A stretch of 64,000 nucleotides of DNA from an uncultured Clostridia bacterium (GTDB lineage: Bacteria; Bacillota; Clostridia; Oscillospirales; Acutalibacteraceae): contig CANPXF010000001.1 in the NCBI GenBank assembly GCA_947585745.1, positions 1 through 64,000 on the forward strand, in the 5' to 3' direction. Positions 1-8,710 of the stretch are shown here, piece after piece. The notes below the pieces were generated by a model. It ran no database searches, was not told where the DNA came from, and worked only from the letters and a program-made list of their open reading frames with translations. Made by a program: the position numbers and the translations under genes. Positions within the stretch are counted from its first letter, which is position 1. Each line of letters opens with the position of its first letter.

Positions 1-466
1 AATCTTTTATTTCCTATTCAAAAAAGATAGAATGGAAAAGTTTTCAAAAAGTCTAAAAAGTCTATAGCAGAACCTATTTTCCCTATCCAAAACAAGACAA
101 TGGCACAATCGTATGGGGGATTTTTGAATTAAGAATTAAAAATTAAGAATTAAGAATTGGATTTAAAGGTAACCTTTTATTTCCTATTCAAAAAAGATAG
201 AATGGAAAAGTTTTCAAAAAGTCTAAAAAGTCTATAGCAGAACCTATCCTCCCTATCCAAAACAAGATAGAGGCAGAAAGGTTTGGGGGATATGAATTGT
301 CAGATAGGAACTGCAATGTCTGACGTGGAGATATAAAAAACTCCCTATCTAAAGTTAGATAGGGAGAAAATTGGATTTAAAGATATCCTTTTAATTCCTA
401 TTCAAAAACGGATAGAAAGGAAAAGTTTTTTAAAGTCTATATTAACAGAAATGTCTGACGAAGGCG
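1..466. repeat. Tandem copies of dispersed intergenic repeat
   Basis: This 466-bp stretch downstream of trpS holds no gene. A 74-bp block at 4-77 recurs without a mismatch at 174-247, and a shorter degenerate copy lies at 390-466. Each unit has a leader with TTCCTATTCAAAAAAGATAG, then a core running from GCAGAACCTAT through CCCTATCCAAAACAAGA to TGGGGGATAT and ATGTCTGACGTGGAGATAT. Copy 1 is cut off soon after the GGGGGAT motif, at about 125; copy 2 is complete to about 334. Between them lies an AATTAAGAATT-type tract (126-160). The same core recurs near 16, 23.5, 41.4 and 53.6 kb. Confidence 0.85.
335..366 (-). terminator. Terminator of the trpS operon
   Basis: A 12-bp perfect hairpin, CTCCCTATCTAA / TTAGATAGGGAG with a 2-nt loop, spans 341-366. 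On the minus strand it is followed by six Ts (335-340). It lies about 100 nt beyond the trpS stop and immediately beside the dispersed repeat. The same hairpin sequence accompanies the repeat near 23.5 and 41.4 kb. Confidence 0.7.
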
Positions 467-467
467 T

Positions 468-1463
468 TTATATAAAACCTATCTTTTTCTTGGCTTTGTT
501 TAACGTACGGGTTGAAATTCTAAGCGCGATTTCGTCCGCCTTTTTATAACAGCCTTCAAGATAAGCCTTGTCGGCAATAAGCCTTTCGTATTCAGCCTTA
601 ATCGGTCTTAACGCCTCGACTACCGCCTCGCCGACAGCGGTTTTAAAATCGCCGTAGCCCTTGCCGTCAAAGTCGCGTTCAATCTGCTCTCGGGAAAGTC
701 CCGTAACAGCGCCGTAAATATCAATAAGATTGTTGATACCGTCCTTGCCTTCCTCGTAACGAACGCAAGACCCGCTGTCGGTAACGGCGCGTTTAAACTT
801 TTTCATTATAACCTCGGGAGGGTCGAGAAGATGCACGCACCCGTTTGCGTTTTCGTCCGACTTACTCATCTTTTTTGACGGGTCCTGAAGGCTCATTACC
901 CTTGCGCCCGTTTTCGGGATATAAGCCTTTGGAACCTTAAATACGTTCGGATAAAGTCCGTTAAAGCGATTCGCAATATCCCTTGTAAGCTCAAGGTGTT
1001 GCATTTGGTCGGCGCCTACGGGAACATAGTCCGCCTGATAAAGGAGAATATCCGCCGCCATAAGAGAGGGATATGTAAAAAGTCCCGCGTTAATATTATC
1101 GGAATGTTTAACGCTTTTGTCTTTGAACTGCGTCATTCTCGAAAGCTCGCCGAACTGTGTATAGCAGTTTAAAATCCACGCAAGCTCGGCGTGTGTCGGA
1201 ACGTGAGATTGAATAAAAAACAACGTTTTCTCAACGTCAATACCGCAGGCTAAAATTGAAGCGTAGGCGTCAAGAATATTTTTACGCATTTTCGGAGGTT
1301 CCTGACGTACGGTAATCGTATGTAAATCCGCAAGCGCAAAAACGCAGTCAAACTCGTCCTGCATTTTAACCCAGTTTCTGATTGCTCCGAGATAGTTTCC
1401 GAGAGTAATTGTACCGCTGGGCTGAATTAAGCTCAGAGCGATTTGCTTTTTTTCTGTTTCCAT
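468..1463 (-). CDS. trpS: Tryptophan--tRNA ligase
   Basis: Class I aminoacyl-tRNA synthetase that charges tRNA-Trp in the cytoplasm. The N-terminus carries the HIGH-equivalent in PSGTITLGNYLGA, and KMSKS is present near residue 205 (the family's second ATP-binding loop). The 331-residue length is normal. I start at METEKKQ (1463) because AGAGG lies eight bases upstream; a seven-codon extension to 1484 would run into the preceding gene. It is second in a two-gene operon after the aminotransferase, whose stop overlaps the trpS ribosome-binding region. I see no T-box leader ahead of the operon. Confidence 0.96.
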   Translation of the reverse strand: METEKKQIALSLIQPSGTITLGNYLGAIRNWVKMQDEFDCVFALADLHTITVRQEPPKMRKNILDAYASILACGIDVEKTLFFIQSHVPTHAELAWILNCYTQFGELSRMTQFKDKSVKHSDNINAGLFTYPSLMAADILLYQADYVPVGADQMQHLELTRDIANRFNGLYPNVFKVPKAYIPKTGARVMSLQDPSKKMSKSDENANGCVHLLDPPEVIMKKFKRAVTDSGSCVRYEEGKDGINNLIDIYGAVTGLSREQIERDFDGKGYGDFKTAVGEAVVEALRPIKAEYERLIADKAYLEGCYKKADEIALRISTRTLNKAKKKIGFI

Positions 1464-1476
1464 TTTATATACCTCT

Positions 1477-2664
1477 TCACACAATTTCTTTAATTAATTT
1501 TCCGAGAGCCTTAATTCCCTTTTCAAGCTGTTCGTCAGTCGGAGTTGAGAAGTTAATTCTAAAGCCGTTTGTAGTTTCGCTCTCGTCTGTCAGAAAAGCG
1601 TTTCCCGGAACCACGCAAACCTTACGCTCAATCGCCTTTTTAACGTATGTTTGCATATCTACTCCGTTCGGAAGCTTACACCATATGAAAAGTCCGCCGT
1701 CGATTTTATCGTAGGTTATCTCGGGAGCGCAGTACCTGTCGAGCAAATCCATAGCGAACTTCGCTTTTTTGCGGTAAATACAGCGAAGCTTTTCAAGGTG
1801 CGCCTCAAAATCATATTTAGTTAAAAATTCGTAGCAAAGCATTTGCGACCATATATTTGTATGAACGTCACTGCCCTGCTTGCAAACAGTCAGCTTCTGG
1901 ATTATCGGCTTAGGCGCGATAACGTACGCAACGCGGATCCCCGGAGAAATAACCTTGCTGAAGCTTCCCGCGTAGATTACTCTCCCCTCTGTATCGAGGG
2001 TTTTTATAGCGGGAATAAAATCTCCGCTGTAGCGCAAATCGCCGTACGGATTATCTTCAAGAATAAGCACATTATATTTACAAGCAAGCTCGTAAAGCTT
2101 TTTGCGCTTTTCATAACTCATAGTTACGCCCGAGGGGTTTTGGAAATTCGGAATAGTATAAATAAACCTTACGTTTTCGTTCTCTTTAAGCGCCTTTTCG
2201 AGAAGCTCCGTATCCATTCCGTCGCTCTCAACGGGAACTCCGACGAGCTTTGCGTTGTACGCTCTGAAAGAGTTTAAAGAGCCGATAAAGCTCGGCGCCT
2301 CGGTTATAATAACATCGCCCTCGTTTACAAGCGCTTTCGTTGAAAAATCCATAATCTGTTGCGCGCCCGTTGTAATTATAATATCGTCGCCGTCTGATTT
2401 TATATCGTATTTTTCGGACATATACTTTTTTATATGCTCTCTAAGCGGAGTATATCCCTCGGTTACGCTGTACTGCAAAAGTCCTATAGGATTTTCTTTA
2501 AAAAGTCTTGCGGAAATTTCCTCAAGCTCCTTTACGGGAAAAGCGTCGGGAGACGGGTTGCCCGCCGAAAGCGAAACCACGGTCGGGTCCGACGCGTATT
2601 TAAAAATTTCTCTTATTGCGCTGGGTTTCAGATTATTAGTTCTGTCTGAAAATACATATTCCAT
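1477..2664 (-). CDS. PLP-dependent aminotransferase, class I/II
   Basis: Fold-type I aminotransferase of the LysN/aromatic-aminotransferase group (COG1167 without the GntR domain), 395 residues. The PLP lysine sits in YAGSFSKVISPG, the ring-contacting Asp/Tyr region in NPYGDLRY, and the N-terminus reads LSAGNPSPDAFP, typical of the group. The likely role is reversible transamination of aromatic or 2-aminoadipate-type substrates; the sequence alone does not fix the substrate. Start chosen at MEYVFSD (2664), preceded by AAGAGG, rather than 20 codons earlier. Co-transcription with trpS would fit an aromatic amino acid, but that is only context. Confidence 0.9.
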   Translation of the reverse strand: MEYVFSDRTNNLKPSAIREIFKYASDPTVVSLSAGNPSPDAFPVKELEEISARLFKENPIGLLQYSVTEGYTPLREHIKKYMSEKYDIKSDGDDIIITTGAQQIMDFSTKALVNEGDVIITEAPSFIGSLNSFRAYNAKLVGVPVESDGMDTELLEKALKENENVRFIYTIPNFQNPSGVTMSYEKRKKLYELACKYNVLILEDNPYGDLRYSGDFIPAIKTLDTEGRVIYAGSFSKVISPGIRVAYVIAPKPIIQKLTVCKQGSDVHTNIWSQMLCYEFLTKYDFEAHLEKLRCIYRKKAKFAMDLLDRYCAPEITYDKIDGGLFIWCKLPNGVDMQTYVKKAIERKVCVVPGNAFLTDESETTNGFRINFSTPTDEQLEKGIKALGKLIKEIV

Positions 2665-2843
2665 ATTTATGCCTCTTTCCAAATCATATAGAAAGATTTT
2701 ACCACATATTAAGGGCGGTTGCAAGTGGGATAAAACGCGCGACGTAAAAATAAATAATAAAAAAAGTTGTAATGTGTAATTTTTTAGTGTATAATGATAT
2801 AAATGTACGCAATAAACGGAATTTATCAGTAAGGGGGAATATT

Positions 2844-4028
2844 ATGGCATATTACAACGGAAGCGGTTACAGACCGTATAAAAGCAAAAGATACCGCATA
2901 AGCCGTCGGTTAAAAAACAGAATTATTATCGTCGCTTCGGGAATATTAATTTTTGCGCTTATTATAGCTTTGATTTCAACGGTTTTCAGTTGTATATGCT
3001 CCCAGCCCAACGCAACCGAACCCACCATAAACACCGCGACAATAGGTTCCTCCGTTAAGGCGACAGAGGCAAACAAAACCAAAACGAATAAAATTATGTT
3101 CAAAGAACCTGAAATTTCCGATGACAACGAAACCACGGGCGAATTTGACAACGAATATTATATTTGGAACAACAAAGCGTTCGAGGCTTTTACGGGCAGT
3201 AAAAAGGACGCGAAAACTTACGCTCAATTAATAAAACGAGCAAAAAAATCTCTCGGCTCGTCCGTTAAGGTTTATTCTGCCGTACTTCCGACGCATATTG
3301 AAATGGGACTTCCGAACAGACTTAAAAATTCTGACGACGGGATAACGACAAAGCCTCAGTCGGATTATATAAAATCAGTTTACAAAAACCTCGGCAAAAA
3401 GGTTAAATTCGTAAACGCGTATAATCTCCTTTCCGAGCATTGCAAGGATTATATTTACTTTGACTCCGACCGCAACCCGACCGCTCTATGCGGATATTAC
3501 GCTTATCAGGCATTTACGGAGGTTGTAAACAAAAAAGCAATTTCTCTCAACGACTGCGAAAAAGGCACGGTCGAAAACTTTATGGGCTCATACAACAACT
3601 TTACAGGTTCAGAGCTTAACGTAGATACCGTTGAATACTGGGATTTACCGTACAAGGTTACAAGCGAAATAACCAACGAAGACGGCGAAACAAATACTTT
3701 AGACGGCTGTTACGATAAAAATATCGAGGCGGGAAGCGACGCATACAGCGTATTTCTTTACGGAAGGAATCCGCTTGAGGTGATAAAAAGCGAAAGCAAA
3801 AACGCAAAAGGTAAAATCGCCGTTGTTCACGACAGTATCGGAAGCGTTTCGGTGCCTTACTTTACATATAATTACGATGAGGTTTACTCGATAGATTTCA
3901 GAAGCTACAACGGCAGTCTTAAAAAGCTTTGCAGTGAAAACGGAATCGACAATGTTCTGTTTATAAACGACGCATTAGGTACTGCGGATTCGGAAAAGCT
4001 TAATATGATAAAAAATATTTTATCATAA
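2844..4028 (+). CDS. DHHW-like exported protein with degenerate motif
   Basis: 394 residues: a basic N-terminus, one membrane segment (about residues 24-45), then an extracytoplasmic domain. The layout resembles the DHHW family (SGNH/AlgX-like proteins that accompany MBOAT O-acyltransferases). The block that would read TDHHWTALGAYYAY reads SDRNPTALCGYYAYQAF here (near residue 225), so the His-His-Trp is lost while the flanks are kept. The C-terminus keeps HDSIGSVSVPYF and the following block typical of the family. Start at MAYYNGS after AGGGGGAA. It is followed at 36 nt by the NUDIX gene, with which it probably forms an operon. An inactive or repurposed family member is likely. Confidence 0.62.
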   Translation: MAYYNGSGYRPYKSKRYRISRRLKNRIIIVASGILIFALIIALISTVFSCICSQPNATEPTINTATIGSSVKATEANKTKTNKIMFKEPEISDDNETTGEFDNEYYIWNNKAFEAFTGSKKDAKTYAQLIKRAKKSLGSSVKVYSAVLPTHIEMGLPNRLKNSDDGITTKPQSDYIKSVYKNLGKKVKFVNAYNLLSEHCKDYIYFDSDRNPTALCGYYAYQAFTEVVNKKAISLNDCEKGTVENFMGSYNNFTGSELNVDTVEYWDLPYKVTSEITNEDGETNTLDGCYDKNIEAGSDAYSVFLYGRNPLEVIKSESKNAKGKIAVVHDSIGSVSVPYFTYNYDEVYSIDFRSYNGSLKKLCSENGIDNVLFINDALGTADSEKLNMIKNILS

Positions 4029-4064
4029 ATTATATTCAGAACTTTATAAGGGGGTGGAAAGAAT

Positions 4065-4754
4065 ATGTTGGCTGAAAAGGTTAAGGTAAATATTTTCGGC
4101 AAGCTTGGTAAAAATCTCTATTCGGGCTATTTTGACTCGGAGGATTTTACAACAAAAAAAGTATATATTCTTTCCGATAAACCCGTAAACGAAGTTTTTC
4201 ACGGTATTGTAATCGCCGAGGCGGTATTCGGCGGAGATGACGAGAGGCTCATTGTCGCCGAAGAGAACGCTATATACTATGAACCCGATTTAAGGACTGA
4301 ATTTTCGTATCTGAAAAACACGACGCTCACCTCGCTTAAATGCCTGTATGAAAAATCCTGCGGAGGAGTAATTTTTTACAACGGAAAATCCAACACAAGA
4401 ATTCTGCTTGTAAAAAATAACAACGGCAAATATTGGAGCTTTCCGAAAGGACATATCGAAATAGGCGAAACAGAAAAAGAAACAGCGATTCGAGAAATAA
4501 AGGAGGAAACCTCTCTCGACGTTGAAATTAAAGACGGTTTCAGGGAAATCAGCGAATACTGTCCGTTCGGCAAAATCCGCAAACACGTTGTTTTTTTCTT
4601 GGCTCAAGCGTTTACGAACAACGTAAAAATTCAGGAGGAGGAAATCTCCGAATATATCTGGGTCGATTTACAGCAGGCGAGAAAGCTCTGCACATATAAT
4701 AACGACCTCAGAATTATCAGTAAGGCGGAAACCGCGATAAAATTAATAAAATAA
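4065..4754 (+). CDS. PPase-like/NUDIX fusion hydrolase
   Basis: 229 residues. The C-terminal half is a NUDIX hydrolase: WSFPKGHIEIGE followed by REIKEETSL fits G-x5-E-x7-REUxEE, but the box Gly after EE-x is Ser. PKGHIE is typical of diadenosine-polyphosphate-type NUDIX enzymes. The first ~95 residues (VYILSDKPVNEVFHGIVIAE, then DDERLIVAEENAIYY) resemble the core strands of soluble inorganic pyrophosphatase, without its full metal-ligand set that I can see. Likely role: clearance of nucleotide or dinucleotide phosphates in the cytoplasm. GGGGGTGG precedes the ATG. The PPase-like call is inference from pattern. Confidence 0.75.
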   Translation: MLAEKVKVNIFGKLGKNLYSGYFDSEDFTTKKVYILSDKPVNEVFHGIVIAEAVFGGDDERLIVAEENAIYYEPDLRTEFSYLKNTTLTSLKCLYEKSCGGVIFYNGKSNTRILLVKNNNGKYWSFPKGHIEIGETEKETAIREIKEETSLDVEIKDGFREISEYCPFGKIRKHVVFFLAQAFTNNVKIQEEEISEYIWVDLQQARKLCTYNNDLRIISKAETAIKLIK

Positions 4755-4770
4755 ACACACTATAAAAATA

Positions 4771-4802
4771 CGGTCGGATAGGTTGATTTACCTATCCGAC
4801 CG
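4771..4802. terminator. Bidirectional terminator between convergent genes
   Basis: A 13-bp perfect stem, CGGTCGGATAGGT / ACCTATCCGACCG with a 6-nt loop. On + it is followed by GATTTGTTTT and on - by TATTTTTATAG, so it can end both the NUDIX transcript and the convergent AGCS operon. Confidence 0.85.
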
Positions 4803-4821
4803 ATTTGTTTTACTTTATCTT

Positions 4822-6249
4822 CTATTTTTCTATATGAGGTATCGGGTTTTTATCGAACTCGTCAAGACGGTTTCCGTACAGATAATATTTCGTTTCCTTG
4901 ACAACAACTCCCGAAAGCAGTATAACCGCAATGAGGTTCGGTATTGCCATAAGCGCGTTAAAAATATCGGAAAGCGCCCATACCATATCAAGAGAAATTA
5001 CAGGCCCTATAAGCAGTACGAAAACGAAAATTAATTTATACGGTATCATACCCTTCATACCGAACAGGTACTCCACACATCTTTCACCGTAATATGACCA
5101 GCCGAGTACGGTCGAATACGCAAACGCCACTATTCCGATAACAAGAATCGGCGTTCCGAGATACGGAATTTGCTGAAAGGCGGTAAAGGTGAGCTTGTCG
5201 CCGTCAGCCGACGAAAATAACGCGGGATTTTTTATTACGGAGCTTACGAGAACAAGTCCCGTCATAAGACACACGACAACCGTATCCCAAAAGGTTCCCG
5301 TTGACGAAATCAGTGCCTGGCGAACGGGGTTTCTTGTCTGCGCCGCCGACGCGACAATCGGAGCGGAGCCCATACCCGACTCGTTTGAAAAAAGTCCGCG
5401 CGCGATACCGTATCTCGCGGCAATCATAATTGTTGAGCCTGTAAATCCGCCCGCCGCCGCTGTAGGAGTGAAAGCGGATTTTACGATTAATACTACCGCG
5501 TCGCCGAGGTAAGGCGCGTTTATTATAAGAATAATTATACATCCTATTATGTAAAGCGCCGCCATTGTCGGAACCAAAAGCTCGCAAACCTTTGAAATCG
5601 CCTTAATTCCTCCGAAAATCACAACCGCGGTGATTACCGCCGTGACAACGCCGATAATGACCGAAACAGTTGAAAACTCGTTTCCGAATAACGTCAGGGT
5701 TAAGTCGCCCTTCGGGTTAAACACGCTGTTCATAATGCTTGAAATGGCGTTGACCTGAACGCCTGAGCCGATTCCGAACGACGCTAAAAGCGCGAACAGT
5801 GCGAACAAAACTCCCAGCCATTTCATTTTAAGTCCCCGCTCCAAAGCGTACATCGCGCCGCCCAACATTCTTCCGTCCTTAGTGCGGACTCGGTATTTTA
5901 CGGCGAGGAGCGACTCCGAGTATTTTGTCGCTATTCCGAACACACCCGTGAGCCAGCACCAAAGCACGGCGCCCGGTCCGCCGAGAGCAATCGCCGTGCC
6001 GACGCCGATTATGTTGCCAGTTCCGATAGTTGACGCGAGCGCGGTCGCAAGCGACTGAAACGGACTTATATCACCGTCAGATTCGGGGTCCTTAGTCACG
6101 GAAAGCTTTATCGCCTTCAGCGTTTTTCTTTGAACAAATTTAGTTCTGATTGTCATAAAAATATGCGTTCCCAAAAGCAGGATTATCATAAACCAGCCCC
6201 ACATAAATTGGTCAACGCTGTCTATGAACCCCGAAATTACGTCTAACAT
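4822..6249 (-). CDS. Sodium:alanine symporter, AGCS family
   Basis: 475-residue polytopic membrane protein of the amino acid carrier (AlsT/DagA) family, which imports alanine or glycine with Na+. Family signatures are visible: GTGNIIGVGTAIALGGPGA near residue 77 and NESGMGSAPI near residue 290. It is the last gene of a three-gene operon (DMT exporter, HAD phosphatase, AGCS), starting 1 nt after the HAD stop. GAGGAG lies ahead of the ATG. Length and motifs are complete. Confidence 0.93.
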   Translation of the reverse strand: MLDVISGFIDSVDQFMWGWFMIILLLGTHIFMTIRTKFVQRKTLKAIKLSVTKDPESDGDISPFQSLATALASTIGTGNIIGVGTAIALGGPGAVLWCWLTGVFGIATKYSESLLAVKYRVRTKDGRMLGGAMYALERGLKMKWLGVLFALFALLASFGIGSGVQVNAISSIMNSVFNPKGDLTLTLFGNEFSTVSVIIGVVTAVITAVVIFGGIKAISKVCELLVPTMAALYIIGCIIILIINAPYLGDAVVLIVKSAFTPTAAAGGFTGSTIMIAARYGIARGLFSNESGMGSAPIVASAAQTRNPVRQALISSTGTFWDTVVVCLMTGLVLVSSVIKNPALFSSADGDKLTFTAFQQIPYLGTPILVIGIVAFAYSTVLGWSYYGERCVEYLFGMKGMIPYKLIFVFVLLIGPVISLDMVWALSDIFNALMAIPNLIAVILLSGVVVKETKYYLYGNRLDEFDKNPIPHIEK

Positions 6250-6250
6250 A

Positions 6251-6916
6251 TCACCACTCCTCGTTTATTTCCTCAATAATGTTTTTTAATTCCCTTAAAT
6301 TTTCCGCAACCCTGTAAACCTTTTTTACGGTTTCCAAATCGGGCTTATCCATATCGGGCGCCATAACGGTCACACATCCCGCCGAGCTTGCGGACTCAAC
6401 TCCGTTGGGACTGTCCTCAACCGCAATACACTCATTTTCGTTAAAGCCGAGCCTTTTCGATGCGAATTTGTAAATATCGGGCGCGGGCTTTCCGTTTTTC
6501 ACCATTGAGGCGGATATAAGCTCGTCAAAATAATCATAAAGTCCCGCCCGTTTCAGGTATTTTTGAGTGCGCTCGGGCGGTGTTGCCGTCGCAACCGCCG
6601 TCTTGTAGCCGTGCCTTTTTAAATATTTTAAAATTTCCTCGGCAAAGGGTTTTACTTCTATCCCGTTTTCCTCAACATATTTGTTCATAAGCTCAATCCG
6701 CTTGTTCCTTACGGCGTCATAGTCAAAATCCTTTCCGAAAAAGCCCTGTAGTTTTTCTACGGCAAACTTCCGCGCCATACTTCGGATTGCGAGGGCGTGC
6801 TTTTCCTCGAACGGATAACCGCAGGCTCTGCCCGCCTCGCACCAGAAACGGACATAAAGCTTTTCGCTGTCGAGAATAACGCCGTCCATATCAAATATCA
6901 CAGCCTTAATTTTCAT
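6251..6916 (-). CDS. HAD-superfamily phosphatase, phosphoglucomutase-like
   Basis: 221 residues. Motif I is VIFDMDGVILDSE, the nucleophile Asp plus acid Asp. Motif II is ATATPP, the lysine of motif III is in KNGKPAPDIY, and motif IV is AVEDSPNGVESA. The cap insertion after motif I and the GVILDSE signature place it with beta-phosphoglucomutase-like phosphatases; substrate unknown. Start at MKIKAVIF (6916) with GGTGAG upstream. This start overlaps the 3' end of the DMT gene by 11 nt, which indicates translational coupling. Confidence 0.9.
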   Translation of the reverse strand: MKIKAVIFDMDGVILDSEKLYVRFWCEAGRACGYPFEEKHALAIRSMARKFAVEKLQGFFGKDFDYDAVRNKRIELMNKYVEENGIEVKPFAEEILKYLKRHGYKTAVATATPPERTQKYLKRAGLYDYFDELISASMVKNGKPAPDIYKFASKRLGFNENECIAVEDSPNGVESASSAGCVTVMAPDMDKPDLETVKKVYRVAENLRELKNIIEEINEEW

Positions 6917-7835
6917 TTTTCTCACCGTTATTCCGTACATTAACGAGAACAATTCCCGCCGTTATTAAAGCTAACGAAACGAGATTTTCGATTTTCAAAA
7001 TCTCCTCGCCGAGCAAAACAAAGCTCCACACGGTTCCGAAAATCGGCACAAGCATTGTAAAAACCGTAATTCGGCTTACGGGATTGTACTTTAAAAGCGC
7101 TGTCCAAAGCAGAAAGCTGACGGAGGATATAACCGCAAGCCAAAGGAGAATAATAATCCCCGATAAATCGGAAAAATTCGTTTTACCGCCGAAAATAAGC
7201 CCGATAATCAGAAGTATAACTCCGCCTGAAAAAAGCTGAAATGCTGTCAGGGAAACGGGATTTTTTCCGTCGGAGATTTTTTTCGTGATAATATTTCCGC
7301 CCGCCCCGCTGACTGCGGATAAAAGAACGATTATATCGCCCAAAAACGTCACGGAGGCAAACGAAAAATCGGCGATATTCACGCAGACTATTCCGAAAAG
7401 TCCCAAAAAACAGCCGATAATTTTCAATAAATTAAGCCTGTCGTTTTTAAAGAAAAAGCTCGCCATTAAAACTGAGATTACAGATACCGTTCCCGTAATT
7501 ATCGAGGTGTTCACGGCGGTTGTAAATCCCACTCCGACATACGCGAAAAGATATTGGAGCGTTGTCTGAACAACTCCCAACGCAGACGCGGGCAAAAGCT
7601 CATTTTTCCCTAAAATCGGCGGTTTTCTCAAAATAATCAACCCGAAAACGAAAACCAAAATCCCAGCAAGCGCAAATCTTTCTCCCGCAAAAAGAAGCTT
7701 TGAGGGTATATCGGACTGCATAATATCAAGCCTTGCATACCCGAGTTTAATAATCGGGAACGCCGTGCCCCAAAGGGCAGAGCAAACGAACGCTCCGACA
7801 TACGCGAAGTATTTATTTTTGAGCAGACTTTTCAT
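6906..7835 (-). CDS. EamA/DMT-family transporter
   Basis: 309 residues with about ten predicted membrane segments in two EamA repeats; it opens with ALWGTAFPIIKLGYA, typical of the drug/metabolite transporter superfamily. Probably an exporter of small metabolites or amino acids. Its ribosome binding site (GGTGA) starts right after the U-tract of the upstream sseB terminator, leaving almost no room for a separate promoter. Expression may therefore depend on read-through or on a promoter inside the terminator region. Confidence 0.9.
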   Translation of the reverse strand: MKSLLKNKYFAYVGAFVCSALWGTAFPIIKLGYARLDIMQSDIPSKLLFAGERFALAGILVFVFGLIILRKPPILGKNELLPASALGVVQTTLQYLFAYVGVGFTTAVNTSIITGTVSVISVLMASFFFKNDRLNLLKIIGCFLGLFGIVCVNIADFSFASVTFLGDIIVLLSAVSGAGGNIITKKISDGKNPVSLTAFQLFSGGVILLIIGLIFGGKTNFSDLSGIIILLWLAVISSVSFLLWTALLKYNPVSRITVFTMLVPIFGTVWSFVLLGEEILKIENLVSLALITAGIVLVNVRNNGEKNEN

Positions 7836-7843
7836 AAATCACC

Positions 7844-7873
7844 AAAAAAGCCGATTTACAAATGTAAATCGGC
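7844..7873 (-). terminator. Terminator after sseB gene, abutting DMT start
   Basis: GCCGATTTAC / GTAAATCGGC (7850-7873) with an AAAT loop, followed on the minus strand by six Ts (7844-7849). Only eight bases separate the U-tract from the next gene's start codon. Confidence 0.85.
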
Positions 7874-7894
7874 TAAACAATTTTAATATCGTTT

Positions 7895-8710
7895 TTAATC
7901 TTCAGCCGAATAGAATGGCTCCACGCCCTCGACCGCCTTTTGCGCAAAGGGGAGCGAATAGGGCATCATAGAGAGCTGGTAACCGCTTAGATGAGGTGAG
8001 GCGCAGGTTGAAATTCCCTTGAAAATTTCTTCCATTTTGTCGCCCTCAAAATCAACGATTACAAGGTAACTCGGCTTTTCGTCATTTTCACGCTTAAACA
8101 TTTTGAGATACGCGCTGTTAACATCGTCGCGTTCCTGCAAGAAGTTTATAATCGACGCCATCATATCAATCGGATACTCGTCGGGGTCGGGGTCGCCGAG
8201 CTGGACATTTTCGTCGGCTGAAAAGGTCTGCTGTTGAAGTCCCGAATTATTCTTAAAATCCTTCTGCTGTTTAAGCGACATAACCATAGATTTCGGGAAA
8301 GCTACGGAACGTCCGAACGGGTTAATTACAAAGCCCTGAACCTCACAGCCTTTGTCGGAAAGCACCTGCGCGTATCCGTCAAAATTCATAATGACGTCGT
8401 CCTTGCCCTCGGAAACCTTCCATTTTTCTTTCTCCTCACGGTCGGTAAACGCGGGGAAAAACTTTTCCTTGTTCTGATTCTCGATAAGCTGGAACTGAAC
8501 CTGCGTTTCCTGTTGCATAACCGTGCTTCCGTTTTTGTCGGTTTTGGCGACGGGGCGCGGTTTTGACACATTTCCCGGAGTGATAAACTGCGCCTTCATA
8601 ACGCAGTCAATCATTTTGTTGACATTTTCGGGGGTGTTGTCCTCCTGCATATTTTTTATAGCCTCTAAAAGCTCGGGGTTTGTGACAGGCTTTTGATTTT
8701 TACTTTTCAT
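7895..8710 (-). CDS. sseB: SseB-family protein
   Basis: 271 residues resembling enhanced-serine-sensitivity protein SseB. An N-terminal SseB domain (about residues 15-150) contains FFPAFTDREEKEKW and GFVINPFG. A C-terminal SseB domain follows (about 165-265) with LGDPDPDEYPIDMMASII. SseB proteins are cytoplasmic and of poorly defined function, linked in E. coli to serine sensitivity. The start overlaps the epimerase gene upstream by 11 nt, so the two are translationally coupled. The gene ends in a strong terminator. Confidence 0.78.
   Translation of the reverse strand: MKSKNQKPVTNPELLEAIKNMQEDNTPENVNKMIDCVMKAQFITPGNVSKPRPVAKTDKNGSTVMQQETQVQFQLIENQNKEKFFPAFTDREEKEKWKVSEGKDDVIMNFDGYAQVLSDKGCEVQGFVINPFGRSVAFPKSMVMSLKQQKDFKNNSGLQQQTFSADENVQLGDPDPDEYPIDMMASIINFLQERDDVNSAYLKMFKRENDEKPSYLVIVDFEGDKMEEIFKGISTCASPHLSGYQLSMMPYSLPFAQKAVEGVEPFYSAED

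Noticed and set aside
2665-2770. T-box or Trp attenuator ahead of the aminotransferase-trpS operon
   Set aside because: No T-box sequence or antiterminator pair in the short leader.
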